Source: Ailanthus altissimus (Eukaryota > Streptophyta > Magnoliopsida > Sapindales > Simaroubaceae). From it: a DNA stretch of 64,000 bases. The notes under the pieces were generated by a model, which was given only the letters and a program-made list of their open reading frames with translations, was not told the DNA's origin and searched no databases. The position numbers and the translations under genes were made by a program. The number at the start of each line of letters is the position of its first letter. The stretch's first letter is position 1. The stretch spans positions 3,293,501-3,357,500 of the forward strand of contig OX327703.1 of the NCBI GenBank assembly GCA_946807835.1, read 5' to 3'. Shown in pieces: positions 1 through 13,100 of this stretch.

Positions 1-420
1 ATGTAAATGTAGAAATAGGATTTGCAGATTTTTCAGAAAGATTGTGAAGTAAGCCCTTGTAGCAACTGGTTAGCTGTGCAATGCTTCGCTTGTGTATTTG
101 AGGCCTCGTATCATATGGATAAATCTAAATCATTGAAAACACTCTCGTAAGGAGTAACGGTATCATTCTGCCATTCGTATCGTTTGAAGGTTGATGGAAA
201 ATTTTGCTAGTCTCCAAAGTTGGCCAAGCTAATTACACAATGCTGCAAATTGTAGACAATGGCAAATCAGGCAGTTCCAAAACTCTTCAATTTTTTTTTA
301 TTGAAGACCACAAAATCAACGACAGTTCTAGCCTCCAATAATCACTTCAATCACCCTATAATTCTTAGCTTGCTGATATTGTAGCTGGTTGAATTGTAGG
401 ATCATCTTTTTTTATATGTG
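1..420. other. no recognisable gene
   Basis: No open frame with recognisable domain content and no clear repeat was seen here. The sequence has mixed composition and could be the tail of a feature that starts outside the window. Confidence 0.4.
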
Positions 421-1038
421 TGTTGAAGCAGAAGCAATAAATTCAAACAATATAACATAATAATAAATAATTAAAAATAAATAAGAGAAAGAAAATAGAA
501 AAAAACACACAAAAATTTACGTGATTCGATAACTTATCTACGTTTACAACGAATCAAGATTTCACTTCTTTTATTAATAAATTACAAGACACTCACAAAA
601 TATACATTTTATAAGAAAAAACTCAAATTTCACAAAGAGCACTCTCAATTGCACTCACAAAGATACACAATTGCTCTCTCTTGTAAACTAAAGGTTTTCA
701 CTTTTGTGTTTGTGTTGTAATTGTTGTGATGTCATGATTACAAAATAATAGAGAGCTTTTATATAGACTTTAGATGATTAGGAAAACCGTAAACTGAGTG
801 GAAATCAAATTGGAAAGTCCTAACGTACTTAGGATGGGTTTCCAAAATAAGGAGACTAGTTCTTGCAGTAGCGTAGAAGTGCTATCGCACCAGCGCCACG
901 GCACTATACTTACTGCCTTAAGCGCCGTAACGCCTAGACCTGGGCAGCCGCTCTTCGTCTTCTGGCCTCCTTTCGTATCTGTTTCACTTTTTTGTGTCTT
1001 GTACACACTTGGCTTGACTCCAAAATTATATTTCAATA
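421..1038. mobile_element. LTR-like repeat, possible solo LTR (copy A)
   Basis: The block starts TGTTG and ends near CAATA. It contains the motif TTACGTGATTCG followed by a TATCTACGT stretch, then an AT-rich part, then an unusually GC-rich part with repeated AGCGCC(A/G) words. The same order recurs at 19073-20126 and the first motif recurs near 51270, so this is an interspersed family. TG..CA-like ends suggest a solo LTR. No clear target duplication flanks it, and the boundaries are approximate. Confidence 0.5.
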
Positions 1039-1771
1039 ATTTTTAATCAACTTTCTCACAGCGTTTTTAACACTATAGCACCCTCACTGTTAAAAACTGT
1101 GAACTTGTCGAGATTTTCAAATCTCTTGAACCTTTCCAAATATTCACCAATTTAAGAAGGATTCTCTATTTGTAGCTTATTAAAACCTTGAATGCAACAC
1201 TTCGTGTGAGGTTACCATTAATGATTCTTGTCATTTCATTGCAGTCTTCAATTATGCACACTTTCCGCCCTCCAGTCTATCAACACCAAAGTCGAATAAG
1301 TTAAAAACCACCTTGATGACCGATCACTTCAGGAGAACATGCTAGCTAGTTGCTCCAATATTGTTGAGACTTCACGAGGAATTTGTACAAACAGAAAATC
1401 TCAAATGCTTTCCGCTAGGCATCAAGAAATGACAAAGTCAGTAAGAGTACAGCTTTGTTGATTACCAAAAAGGATGTTGAATGATCTGAAGCCATTGCCC
1501 TGCCACAATGTGTTATTTCCATTCCATGATCTGCTTGTGGAGATAAAAGTCTCAAGGAGCTCAGACTGCAGGAAAGTAGAAACTGTGACCCATCAGTTCT
1601 TTCAAGACAGCAACTTCCTCAGCAATTATCAGCAGCTTCAAATCAATTATCAACTCTTCCACAGTTTCAACATTTTTGCTTCCATCTTCTATTGGTGGGA
1701 TCCAATACATCAAATATCAACTCTTCTAATGAATGAACCCTAGAGATTATGTAAAGAGATCATCTCCCTTG
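1039..1771. other. unassigned, no recognisable gene
   Basis: Short open frames occur on both strands (for example 1474-1743) but none shows a domain. The stretch lies just downstream, in minus-strand terms, of the linker+HMA remnant and may hold its decayed 3' end. Confidence 0.35.
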
Positions 1772-2857
1772 GTCCAGTATGAACATGTGATTCCCAATAT
1801 TTTTATTCTTGGCTTTGTCATAATATACACCATTTTTAAGGATTGTTCTGTCACAAAACAATATCAGATATAGTTCAGATCCAAATCAAAGTATAATCAA
1901 AATAAAACATCTAAGCTGAACAAGGTGGCATTAGGTTTCAAATCCAAAAGACAAAAAAGGGAGTCCATAAGCCAGAAATAATTAGACTTAGCAAAACAAA
2001 AAACTGTCTTAAAGATGCCAATCAAGCTTAATCTAAACTCAGTTCAAAGAATATGCCTAAATATAAATAGTACATGGACAATAAAGACATGTCTAGCTAA
2101 ACTTAACAGGCTTGAGGTACCTAAACCATACAAGTTGGCCTAATCCAGCAAAATTTGACAAACAATAAACTCATTGCCTTACAGATTTCTCATGGTCCTA
2201 ATCATCAACTTGTTTATTTATGCATATACATGGAACATATAGAGACAAAGAAAGCATACTGATATTTTTGTAGCAATAAAAATAGGACATTATAGCCCAT
2301 AATACCCTGCCTTTTAGTTTCCAAAGCACTAAATATCCCAATTGATCATCTGAATAAGCCCAGCAAAATCAGCTGCTCCTAATCCTCCACGACCCCTTTC
2401 TTCTCCTAAATGAAATAATAACAATACTTACCCACAAGGATAGCCACGATACTAACACCAAAACAAGAATTTGACATGCAATAAAAGAAAATGACAAAGA
2501 AAGAATGTAAAGTTGACCAATGTAACTTGAAGAAATGGTGAAGAAAATAAATAAACTATTCAGGTTTTCTTCAAAAACTAAATCAATTATAAAACTCAAG
2601 GCATGCATGTAAGAAACTCACTCAAGATTGTTTATTTATTGAATTTCCCCATGATTCTCATCATCCAATTGTTTGTTTATGCATACACTTGAAACAGATA
2701 AGAGACAAACAAAGCATACAAATGTTCACAAAAGACCCAGAGGGACAGCGGAAACATACCTTGGTTCTACTGCTATGGCCAGAGATACTGAGGGAGAGGT
2801 CAGTAGCAACTTTGACAAAAGAGACTGGGAAGAGGCTGTTGGCAGCAGCAGTTCCAA
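1772..2857 (-). pseudogene. remnant of linker+HMA exon cassette
   Basis: Two minus-strand exon remnants are visible. At 2857-2760 the translation ends in ISGHSSRTK just before a GTATG donor, matching the second linker exon of the TIR-CC-HMA genes (ends SSCSSRTK). At 1847-1772, after a CAG acceptor, the sequence keeps the pattern I-LK---V--DKA--K---I, the first beta strand and helix of the HMA domain, but it needs a frame correction. The intervening intron aligns with the matching intron of the CNL-HMA gene near 38.4-38.8 kb. No second HMA exon, CC, TIR or NB-ARC was found beside it, so I read it as a truncated relic. Confidence 0.6.
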
Positions 2858-4849
2858 CTGGTCCTGTTTTTCAATTTCTGGAATAGTCCAATCAGACCCA
2901 ATCTAACTGCCAACTCACCAAATTCAATCAAAATTGAATAGGATTATTTGAGAATTGGATTTTGAATTCCTCTAACAGGTACTAGTAATCTCATTGTATT
3001 TTGGAAATCCTGCCAAATCCCTGGAAGTTATGATACTATTACAAAAAAAATAACCTCAACTGAGCAGATTTCTCAAAGTACAAATTTATCCATTCATCTT
3101 CCCCTGCTTTCATCATATCAATTTGCCTCTTAATACTTCTCTACTCAAAACACAAAAAAAAACTACAAAAAAATAAATAAATAAAATAAAAGTTACAATT
3201 AGATAATTAAAAGGGTTAATAATGAAAAAGAAGTGAACGTCAGTCCACAAAACAGGGATGACCATAGAATCACAAAAGGATATATATACTGCATAAAATT
3301 AATAAACTATTAGATATTTTCTACCACGTATCAATTAAACATGGAACACTCTCAATCTCTCATCTTGCCTACGAACCAGTCGAGAGTACTGTAGAAAATA
3401 TGGACGCTAGCATAAAATGAAACGGAAAGAAATTTGTCAGCAAAGTAAGAGGATTAATTCAAAAAGGAATGGGAAAGATATTTGTAATTTTATGAAGAGT
3501 AAAAAATTTGAGTCATGGTACCAAAGAAGAAAAAACAGTCAACATAAAAAATGCGGGAACAATTACCCTCACTATTGTAATCAAACAAAACAAATGAGTG
3601 AACAATCTAAGAAAGAAAAAAAATGTTATTTAAACTAATAGCATTCACATAATACTAATGATGCAAGGCTCATATTGCTTGCACCAAGAAATATATTCAA
3701 AATTAAAGTGGTAAAATTCATATAAAAAGTGAGGCTCAAGAAAAAAAAAAGAAAAAGGAAACTTGTACCCCTATTTTAAAAGCCGATGATATCTTATTTT
3801 TCAAATCAGATTTGGGGTCAATGAATATCCACGAGAAGATATCTGATAGGATTATTCTTAATACCCATGAATTTTAGTTTTACCATCATTAAAAACACAA
3901 TTGAAAAATCTTCAGAAAACATATGTAGCAAGAAAGAGCTATGAAGAAGCAATTTCATATTCTCGTTTAGGACATGACGGAGAAGACCAGTAACAGTAGT
4001 AAGAACTCTTCCGAGATTTATGAATTTGTTCAAATATAAATTGTTGAAAATTACCCTTGCAGATCAAAAGGACAAAGGATGGACTATGTAAATCTCTTGA
4101 CGTTAAACAAGTTCCTGATTCTGAATCCTTGAGAAATCAGCTCTGAGTCCATGAGAAATCAGCTCTGAGTCCATGAGAAATCTTTTTGAAAGCAATAACA
4201 TCTCCAAAAAGATGGATGCAAAGATGCAAAGACTGAAGCTATGCCATAAATATACAGCAACCTGACTATGCAATGGCGCGACCAAAGAGGCTAGCAAGGT
4301 TTGCAATGACCTGGAATTTCAAAGTCAGTGCTCAAGTGATAAAAAAGAAAAACAAAATGAGAATTATATAGTAAAAGTCAGCACCAACACCAAAAGGATT
4401 GAAAAGAGAATCAAGGTGTTTATTTCCTCTCGAAATCCAGGCACATATGAAAAGGTTATAAACGACGAATGAAGAGACGGTAACAAAAAAAAGGCCACAT
4501 CAGCGACTATCCAAAAGAGCACCCAGGGGGCTAAAAGATCCTCAATTCAGTCAACCACCTCATCAGAAATTTAAGTGCAGATGAAGCTTATATAGCTCCA
4601 TTAAATCTGTATTCTATCCACAGATGATAAGGCCACAAATTGGTCATCTAGAACAGAAATATCTACTATAAAAAGAAAAAAATTTTAAAAAAAATGAGCA
4701 ATGCTTTGATACCCTTCAGAAATCTTCAAGTGTACAAATATTCAGTATTCGGTATCATGTAGGGTATCCAATATCAATCATGACGAAAAAATGTTAATTT
4801 AAAATCATATAAAAAATCAAATGTTGGCCAATAAATATCTAGAAAACAA
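2858..4849. other. non-coding or unrecognised; small tandem repeat
   Basis: The part near 2900-3000 resembles the intron block found between linker exons in the other cassette copies. The region 3820-4310 has exon-like composition on the minus strand with a possible CAG acceptor near 4315, but the frames are broken by stops and no family is recognised. A 22-bp unit is tandemly repeated at 4130-4182 (two full copies and one partial). Confidence 0.35.
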
Positions 4850-5200
4850 CAAAATTGTTCCGAATTGAGCTGTTATTTTCATTTATCATAACCCTAATTC
4901 CCATCTTCATTTCTATTTCTAAGTGATTAAACTGAGACGTACAAAACTACATTAAAAATAGCAAATAGTACAAAGAAACAACAAAATAAACTAAGAATTC
5001 GAGAAATAAATTATCACTTACATGGAGTTTTGCAGAGATCTAACGAATTAGTAATTGCCCGCCAAAATTTGGAGGATGTTGACCTTGTCTTAAGGGCTTA
5101 ATGGTTGGCTTTAGGACAAACACGAGCCGTTGGATTAAAATACGATAAGAGGCTAGAGTTGAGGTAAATAAAAGCATTAATTTCATTTTACTACCCTGAT
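4850..5200 (-). repeat. duplicated promoter-like block, copy 1
   Basis: About 350 bp align closely with 17466-17825. In minus orientation both copies hold a TTTTGGCGGGC word (5055-5067 here), which fits the E2F consensus WTTSSCSS, then a short exon-like stretch ending CCAT followed by a GTAAGT donor (GTGAGT in copy 2). This looks like the 5' end of a minus-strand transcription unit divergent from the TIR-CC-HMA gene. The downstream coding part is not recognisable in either copy. Confidence 0.5.
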
Positions 5201-6250
5201 GTTTTTGAAAAATATCAATTTACCCTCTTAAGTTTTTAAAATATCATTATGCTCCCTAGCCGTTGTCGATTGGCGACTCCGTGACTTTAAGCGATAGCGT
5301 GATGGTTTTAAAAAATTTTTATAAAAGAAACTCATATTCCTTCGAACATTTACTATACAATATGCACTAACTAAATTATTTATCACTTAATACTTTTGCA
5401 AAATGGGACTTATATTTCTACAATATGAAAATTAAAAGTCTTTATATGAGAAGAAAAATATTTATATTTAACTAGAATCATACATCATTTAATACTTAAA
5501 AGTAAGTTTAGATATGTATATCCATAATAAAAAATTTTAAAACATTCACATAAAAAAAAAAATATTTACACTATTTCAAATTTCTCAAAATTTAAACGAG
5601 ATTAAAAAATGCACGAACTTTACTATTTAAACAAAATAATTAGGTGCGTGATTTTAAAGTATTTGTCAAAACATTTTGCAATGTTTTTTTAATTTTATAA
5701 TATATGCAATTGTAAATCGCAAATGATACAACTATTTATATGATAAATAATCTATTGTAATAACGTATGATTGGCGTTCTTCTTTTCTTCAAAATATTTT
5801 CATATTTAATTATTTTGCTTAATAAAATAATATCGAAAAAACTGACTTTAGTTTTAAAAAAAAAAATTTGGAAATTTCAAATTTGGTTATTGTTATGATA
5901 CTAAATTATTAAAGTTTAACGTTTTGTTTAATACCATAACAACCAACAGTCTGTCTCTAGTAAATTACAATATACCCAACTAGGAATTTTGAAAATTTCC
6001 AAATTCGGTAGGTATTAAAATGATTGAAATGTTTATCCATAATGTTAAAAAGTAAACGAAGCAGTGAAATTAACCAAAGTAAAATACTAAAATAATTATA
6101 AAATGCTAAGAGATTACGGACGTGCCAAGCGATAATTTTCCGGTGAGGATTGCGACGAGATTCCGACGACGGTAGCAGAAAAAATTTGGCGCGTGAGCGA
6201 GAGAATAAGAGTGTAGCTCTCATGTCTTCAATAACAAGCAAGGGTGGGAT
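5201..6250. other. AT-rich spacer and upstream duplicated region
   Basis: No gene seen. The part after about 5950 aligns with 20440-20700 and forms the start of the tandem duplication that carries the TIR-CC-HMA genes. The rest is AT-rich with poly-A/T tracts. Confidence 0.5.
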
Positions 6251-6288
6251 CGGGGCATATCCGGCAACTTTTGGCCTTTTGTAAATGT

Positions 6289-6473
6289 TTGACCGCACGT
6301 CACGTGATAAGAGCGATGACAAAGGATTATAATGCCCGCGTAATAGCTATGCGGTTGTTTCAATTTTTGGTTCGTGCAGAAAATCAAATAAGCATTTGCC
6401 ACGTGGTGATCTCGGATTAGTTATTTTAGTTATTTGTTAATTCTGTTAATTCACTTTCTCTTTCTCTATAAAA
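6289..6473 (+). promoter_or_regulatory. promoter of TIR-CC-HMA gene 1
   Basis: A W-box core TTGACC (6289-6294) is followed by two G-box cores, CACGTG (6301-6306) and CCACGTGG (6399-6406), and by a TATAAAA box (6467-6473). The W-box, both G-box positions and the surrounding words are conserved upstream of gene 2. WRKY factors bind W-boxes and bZIP/bHLH factors bind G-boxes, so stress or defence control is plausible. An AG acceptor near 6575 suggests a 5' UTR intron. Confidence 0.55.
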
Positions 6474-7176
6474 CCCTCCGGGTCCTACGATTCCAACTTC
6501 TCCTCCATTAGAATTTACACCTCTGAAAAACTATTAATTTTTTTTTTCTTAATCTGATATTGATTTTTCGGCAGGTTGGTGGAAATGGAGATGCTTAGAA
6601 GCAGGTTGTGTGATCGCAAGGTTTTACAGCAGTCTTGACTTTGCAAAATATGAGTTTTTTATTTCAACTTGAAATTAGGTTAATTTCTTACTGAAATTTA
6701 CATTTTTTTAAGAGACAAAAGATTTTTTGAAAAAAATTGTTAAACAGAAACAGGCTGAGGGTACGCTTAAACAACAAACTGGAATCTCAGTGTTCTGGTT
6801 ATTCTTCATTGGTCAGTTGTTTTCTGGAAAGAGGAACAGCAGTGAAATGGAAAGGAAAGTTTATCTTTTAGGGTTTTAATGTATTAGAAAAGGTTTTCAA
6901 GGAAGGTCGGGATTTATGTCGGGGGTCATAATAGTCTTTTGACAGTTTTGTCAACGCTTACATGAATAGAAGCTCTCATTTTCGTTTCTAGAATTCTGTT
7001 GACTTACAACAGTGATCTCCCCGTTAAATTACTTTACTACCCTCCCTTTACTTGCAACTTGTACTTGTTCCTGTCACAAACTCATTTTCTACTGTCAAAG
7101 CATGTCTTTGTTTCACAAAATCATATATTGTCAAGCAACTGAATCTCTGACAAAATCAATGGCCTAAATTTTGAGT

Positions 7177-10100
7177 ATGGCTACATCTTCATCTTCTTCT
7201 TCCTATTGCCTTAATCATCAGTGGAATGATGATGGCTTCCGCATATTTAGAGGAGAAGATACCCGCAATAACATTATTAGCCGTCTTGTGGCTGCTTGCC
7301 TTCATCCAAAATGGAATTGCGACAATGATGTTTTCGTTAATTTTCGAGGGGATGATACACGTGATAACATTACTAGCCATCTCCATGATGCTTTGCGTCG
7401 ACAAAGTGTAAAGGCTTTCATTGATGAAGGACTTGAAAGAGGAGTTGAGGTTTTGCCTGCATTGTTGAATAAAATTGAGAGATCTATGATATCGATAACT
7501 GTTTTCTCCAAGGATTATGCTTCTTCCCCAAGTTGTTTGCTTGAACTTGACAAGATACTTGAATGCCGGGAAATGAAGGGCCAAATTGTGATACCAATTT
7601 TCTACCGTGTGGAGCCATCCCATGTGCGGCGGCAGACTGGAATTTTTGGAGATGCTTTTATTAAGCACTCAAACGACTCCAAGGCAGATCCCCAGGTGAT
7701 GGCAGCAGAGACTGAGAAATGGAAGACTAGATTGACAGAAGCATCCTATCTCTCTGGCTGGGTTTCCATGAACATCAGGTACTTTAACCCTCTCATGTGT
7801 CTAAGATTATTAGAAGGAAAAGAAGAAAAATGAAGGAATCACTTGTATCATTCATCATTACCGTCTTCTAGGAAGAAAAGGAAAACAGAAAAATCCTTTA
7901 TTTTTCTAGTTCTGTTTCGGTCCATTCCATTTTTGACTAACTATTATTCATGTTTGCACCTGTAGGTCTGACGCAAAACTTGTAGAAGAAATTGTCAAAG
8001 ATATTTTGAAGAAATTGATAATTATATCAATCTCAATGGCAGATAAACTTGTGTCACGCTTTGATATGGTGCGCGACAAACTAGACTCCAATGCAGATGT
8101 TTTGTGGAACAAAACAGATTTGAGGCAGCTACATTTTAGAATAAGAGACGTGCATCGCATTCTTCAGAAAGCTAGGCGCTATACTTTCAACCAGCATCAG
8201 TTGCTACGCCAATGGTTTAAGAATCTCAGAAGCCATGCTTGTGATATTGATGAATTGATTAATGGCTATGAGAAATCAGAAATAACAAATCGCCAATTTG
8301 ACCAAGCGGTGAGGAGAATTGATGGAGAGTTAGTTTGGTTCTTGAATTCGTTCCAGAATCTTGTCACAAGTAATCATAATGGAGAAAGGAGTGCCATTTC
8401 TGAGGTGAGTTTTGAAAATTCTCATTAATATGCTATTTGTCAAATGATACTAAGACATTTATGAACAACATTGTATTCTATGCTTTGACATTATACTACT
8501 AACATAGTGCATAATATAGCTATAGTAGAAGAATGTGGAATTTGGTTGACCTTTATTGCTCGAGTTACATTGTTGAGAATGTGAAATGCCATCATGTGGG
8601 ATGTAAGAGAATTATTAATTCTCAAAGGCTATTTATTGTACTAAAAATGATGTGCGAGCGTATGATAATAAAAACTTAGTACTTGAGACTGTTAATTTCA
8701 AACTTGGGTGGCTGAGGATCTTGTGTTTGGTAACCACACTAGTTGTCTGGGCAGCTTTGTTCAAGGTGAATTAGCACCATCACTAGCATTACATTGTACA
8801 ATGTTCAAAATGAAAAAGGTGTCAGACTTATGGCATCTGAATCTGTGGTGATGGCTGAACCACAAAGACATTCAACTTTTGGAATTAAAGATGAGATGGC
8901 CTCTAATTTATCAGACATGTGAGACAGTAACTTCTGGACCTAAAGATGAGATGACTTCTGTTGTATCAAGACCCTTTGAGGCTTGAAATTAGCTTACATC
9001 TCTAATGTCTTAATCCTAACGCCTAACATATACTGATGTTTTCTTTCTCAGACTCTCTTGTTGAAGCCTCCATCTCTGCTGCCACTAATAGATGCTCCTT
9101 CCTTCTCTCTTGCCCCCACTGCCGCCACTATTGAAGACTCCTACAATCTCTCTGGCTGTTCTAATGACCAGGTACAATTTATTCTTAGTTGTATGGTTCC
9201 TTTTCTTTCCTAATAATATATATGATGATGTTTTTACTTCAACACTATATAAATAAAGAATTGGATATGACCCTCCTCTATATGTTTATGGATATGCTGC
9301 ATCAGAAGTTATGCGATGCCCTCCACCAAAATAAGTTTTAAACTTGAGAAGATCCATATCTTGATACTAGACCCTCCTCTATCCTTGTGACTTCATCTTT
9401 TCATCTTTCACTTATTGATGTGATATAATTGCATTCTGGTTGCAATATTCGTCCCGTGTACGGTGTCGTAGGATCTCAAATATGCTCAAAAAGTGCCCCC
9501 ATTTGAAACCTCTAGCAATGCAGCTACAGATAATAAATGACTTTAGTAGTACTCTTTGATCTAATACCTTAAATCCCCTCACCTGTAGGGGTGTTCAAAA
9601 TCCAATTAAAACCAAACTAACCCATTCATTTTTTACTGAATCTGGTGTGATGGCAGAATGGATTGTATCCAATCAGGAAACCAAAAAAAAGAACTACTTG
9701 GATCTGTTGGGGGATTTTTATGTAGAAATCTGTGAATAACCAAATTGAATTTATGAAGTAATGTATATTCAGCTTTCTTTCCATCCATTTTAAACAATCA
9801 CCTTAAAACCTAAGAGACTGTAATGAGAGCCCAATGTGTTATCGCAAGTGTCTGTTTAAAGTCTTAGCTGTAACTCTGTAAATTATATTTATATTCTCCT
9901 CTCAGTCTGTCTTCCTGCAACCATCACTGGCAACAACCTCTCGCACACTCTCTTTCAGTGAAGCCACCACTGACAACAACCCCCACTCCGTCAACCTCTC
10001 TAGTTGCAGCAGTAGAACCAAGGTACGTTGGTTCTCTATGTACATGGATTTTTTTGTGAATGTTCATGTGCATTCATTGTCTCTATCTATTTCATTTAAA

Positions 10101-13100
10101 TGCCTAAATAAATGGGAGCCACGAGAAATCTGAAAGGCTATGGGAAAATAGTTTTTCACTTTTTGCAAGAATTACTATTTCCCAAGTGAGGGTATGATTT
10201 CACTATTCTCCAATACTATACCTTTTGGATACCTGCTCGGAATGAGTTTAGATTTTGAGCTTGATTGCTATCTGCAAGGAGAATTTTTGTTTTTAGTCTA
10301 GTTATTCCATGGTTTCAGGTTCCCTTTCTTTTTATTTTGATTTAAAGCCAAATACCTTCTTTGATTGAAATGTTGTACTTTGATTTTACTTTGATGTGTA
10401 TCTCAACATACCTGATACTGTTTTGTAACAGAAAGCAGTTCTCACATTGGAAATAAACGATGCAAGAGCCCAGCAGAGAGCTTTCAACATAGTCTCTCAA
10501 TTTATAGGTATTCAGTTTAACTTTCTTTCAGACTGTTAATTTGTTTGGCTGTTGGAAAAATGGATGGACTGTAACTCTTGATTTGTTTGTTCTCTTATTT
10601 ATATTTTATTCATTTAAAAAGAAAATAAATTTTGGCTCCACGGAGCCAAGTCATCCTACCTAGAGTAGTACGAGTTGAAAGGGAAATGTCTGATTTCTTT
10701 AGTAACTCGATTAGAGACCGCTAAAATGTTCAGTTTCATTTCATCTACTACATGTTCTTGTTGCAAACCCTTAAGTAGAACTCACCCCTAAAAATCAGTT
10801 TGTAAGAGAATAGTGCCTAAGGGTTAATAAACCACTAGTTAATCTCATACTTAACCGATTTGGAATCTTAACATACCATCACGCTTTTGACACTGACGTC
10901 TACGGCAACCCACTCTGGCCTTTTCAGGTCGCCCCTTCCGCAATTTGGACGCTTGCGTGGGGCTAGTTCTGATACCAAATGTTATAAACCCTTAAGTAAA
11001 ACTCACTCATAAAAATCGGCTTGTAAGAAAAAGGTGCCTAAGAGTTAATAAACCACCAGTTATTGGCCATTTTAGAGGATTCCATTGTCTTTAAAATTGT
11101 AAAATAGTTCTAACTGGAACCTATCAATTGGTATCAAAGCTATATTTACAATGACCACCAACAAAGAAAGGATCGAACGAGTGGAGGCAAATATTAACGG
11201 GATACAAGAAGGCATACGAAAACTAGAAAATGGAATGGGGGAACGATTACAATGCCTAGAAGATTCATTCAAGGCTTTATCAGAAGCCGTACTATCCACC
11301 AAAGAAGTCTCTAATTCTCTTAACCAAGATCGCAAAGGTTGCTCCTAAGTTCACCAAGTGGAAACCGTAATTGAAAAACCCATGTTCACGGCACAGACAA
11401 CTAAATTAGAGTTCCCACGTTACGCAGCAGATGACCCGACTGAGTGGTTCAACAGAGCAACCCAATTCTTTGATTACCAAGGCACAGCGGATGAGCAGAA
11501 GGTATCTCTTGCCTCTTACCATCTACAAGGAGAAGCTAATCGATAGTGGTAATGGCTTAACCGTTCGTACAAAGAAGAATATCGACCTATGACTTGGAAC
11601 AATTTGACAAAAGAGTTATAGGCACGCTTTGGACCAACAGAAGGAGAAGACTTTGACGAAGCTCTATCCCACATCAGACAAAGTAGCTCACTTAGAGAGT
11701 ATCAAAAAGAGTTTGAAAGATTAGGCAACAGAGTCTAAGGCTAGACACAGAAAGCACTGGTTAGAACATTTATGGGAGGTCTCAAAGCGTAAGTTGCCGA
11801 TGGAATTAGAATGTTCAGACCTAAATCACTGAAGGAAGTTATTAGTTTAGCCCGCATGAAAGACAATCAACTATAGCGACAAGGGCAAAATACACGACCA
11901 ACGCCTTCAACCAAATCATAAGTAGTTCTACCTTCAACAACTCAATCTACGCCATCTACCCCTTTGAAACAACTGTCATGGGAAGAAATGCAAAAGCGGC
12001 GAGTTCAAGGCCTTTGCTTCAATTGTGATGAAAATTTTTCTATATGCCATAAGTGTAAAAGACCCCAGTTATTACTGCTCGAAAGTGAAGAAGACGATGT
12101 GAGCAAAGAAGACATGATTGCAAAACTTGAAGAAGATGCCATAGCTCCACTAGAGATCTCACTTTATGCATTGCCAAGATGGTCGACTTCACGGACCATG
12201 CGAATCCTAGCCAACATTGGGCATCACTAGGTAATGGTTCTTATCGATAGTAGATCAACTCACAATTTCATCAGCGAAAGAGTGGGGAATTCACTACGCC
12301 TTCCAATAGTTCCTACCAAACCTTTCATTGTCCGAATAGCTAACGGGAATCAATTACATTGCCAAGGAAGATTCGAAAAGGTGCAATTAGTATTACAAGA
12401 TATTCCCTTTTCCATACTCTTTATTCATTACCACTAACTGGTATGGATTTGGTGTTGGGTGTACAATGGCTGGAGTTGCTCTGGCCTGTAACCTGCAATT
12501 GGAAACAAATTATGCTGAATTTTCAGTGGGAAAATCAAGCAAAACAATTGAAAAGAATAGAGAACCAGACGATACAAGCAACATTAGTGAAGACAATCTC
12601 CAAAGAACTCAGACAAGGACATTCCATGTTCACCGTGTGTTTGCAAAGTGGAGAAAGGAAAACAAAACTAATCAACAACCCATACTGATAGTAAGTGCTT
12701 GAGAAATATTCAGAAATTTTCCAAGAACCCACTCATCTTCCACCACATAGAGATATTGACCATTGCATTCCACTCAAAGAAGGGACCGAACTTATATATG
12801 TGCGGCCTTACCATTATGCCTACTTCCAGAAAAGTGAGATTGAAAAAAAGGTCAAGGACATGTTTAAAATGGAACTCATTCGCCCAAGTACTAGCCCCTT
12901 TTCATCACCAATCCTCTTGGTTAAAAGGAATTATGGAACATGCAATTTTGTACAGATTATCGAGCACTCAATGCAGCCACAATCAAAGACCGTTTTCCCA
13001 TTCCTATGATCAACGACATGCTGGATGAGCTTCATGGAGCTACCTACTTCACCAAATTAAACTTACAGGCAGAATACCACCAAATACAGGTAAATCCTTC

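Noticed and set aside
7171..7176. Start of the TIR frame at 7171 (MSMATS)
   Set aside because: The codon at 7171 is TTG. The first ATG of the frame is 7177, so the protein starts MATSSS.
7189..7668. 159-aa minus-strand frame opposite the TIR exon
   Set aside because: It is a shadow of the TIR frame with no domain of its own.
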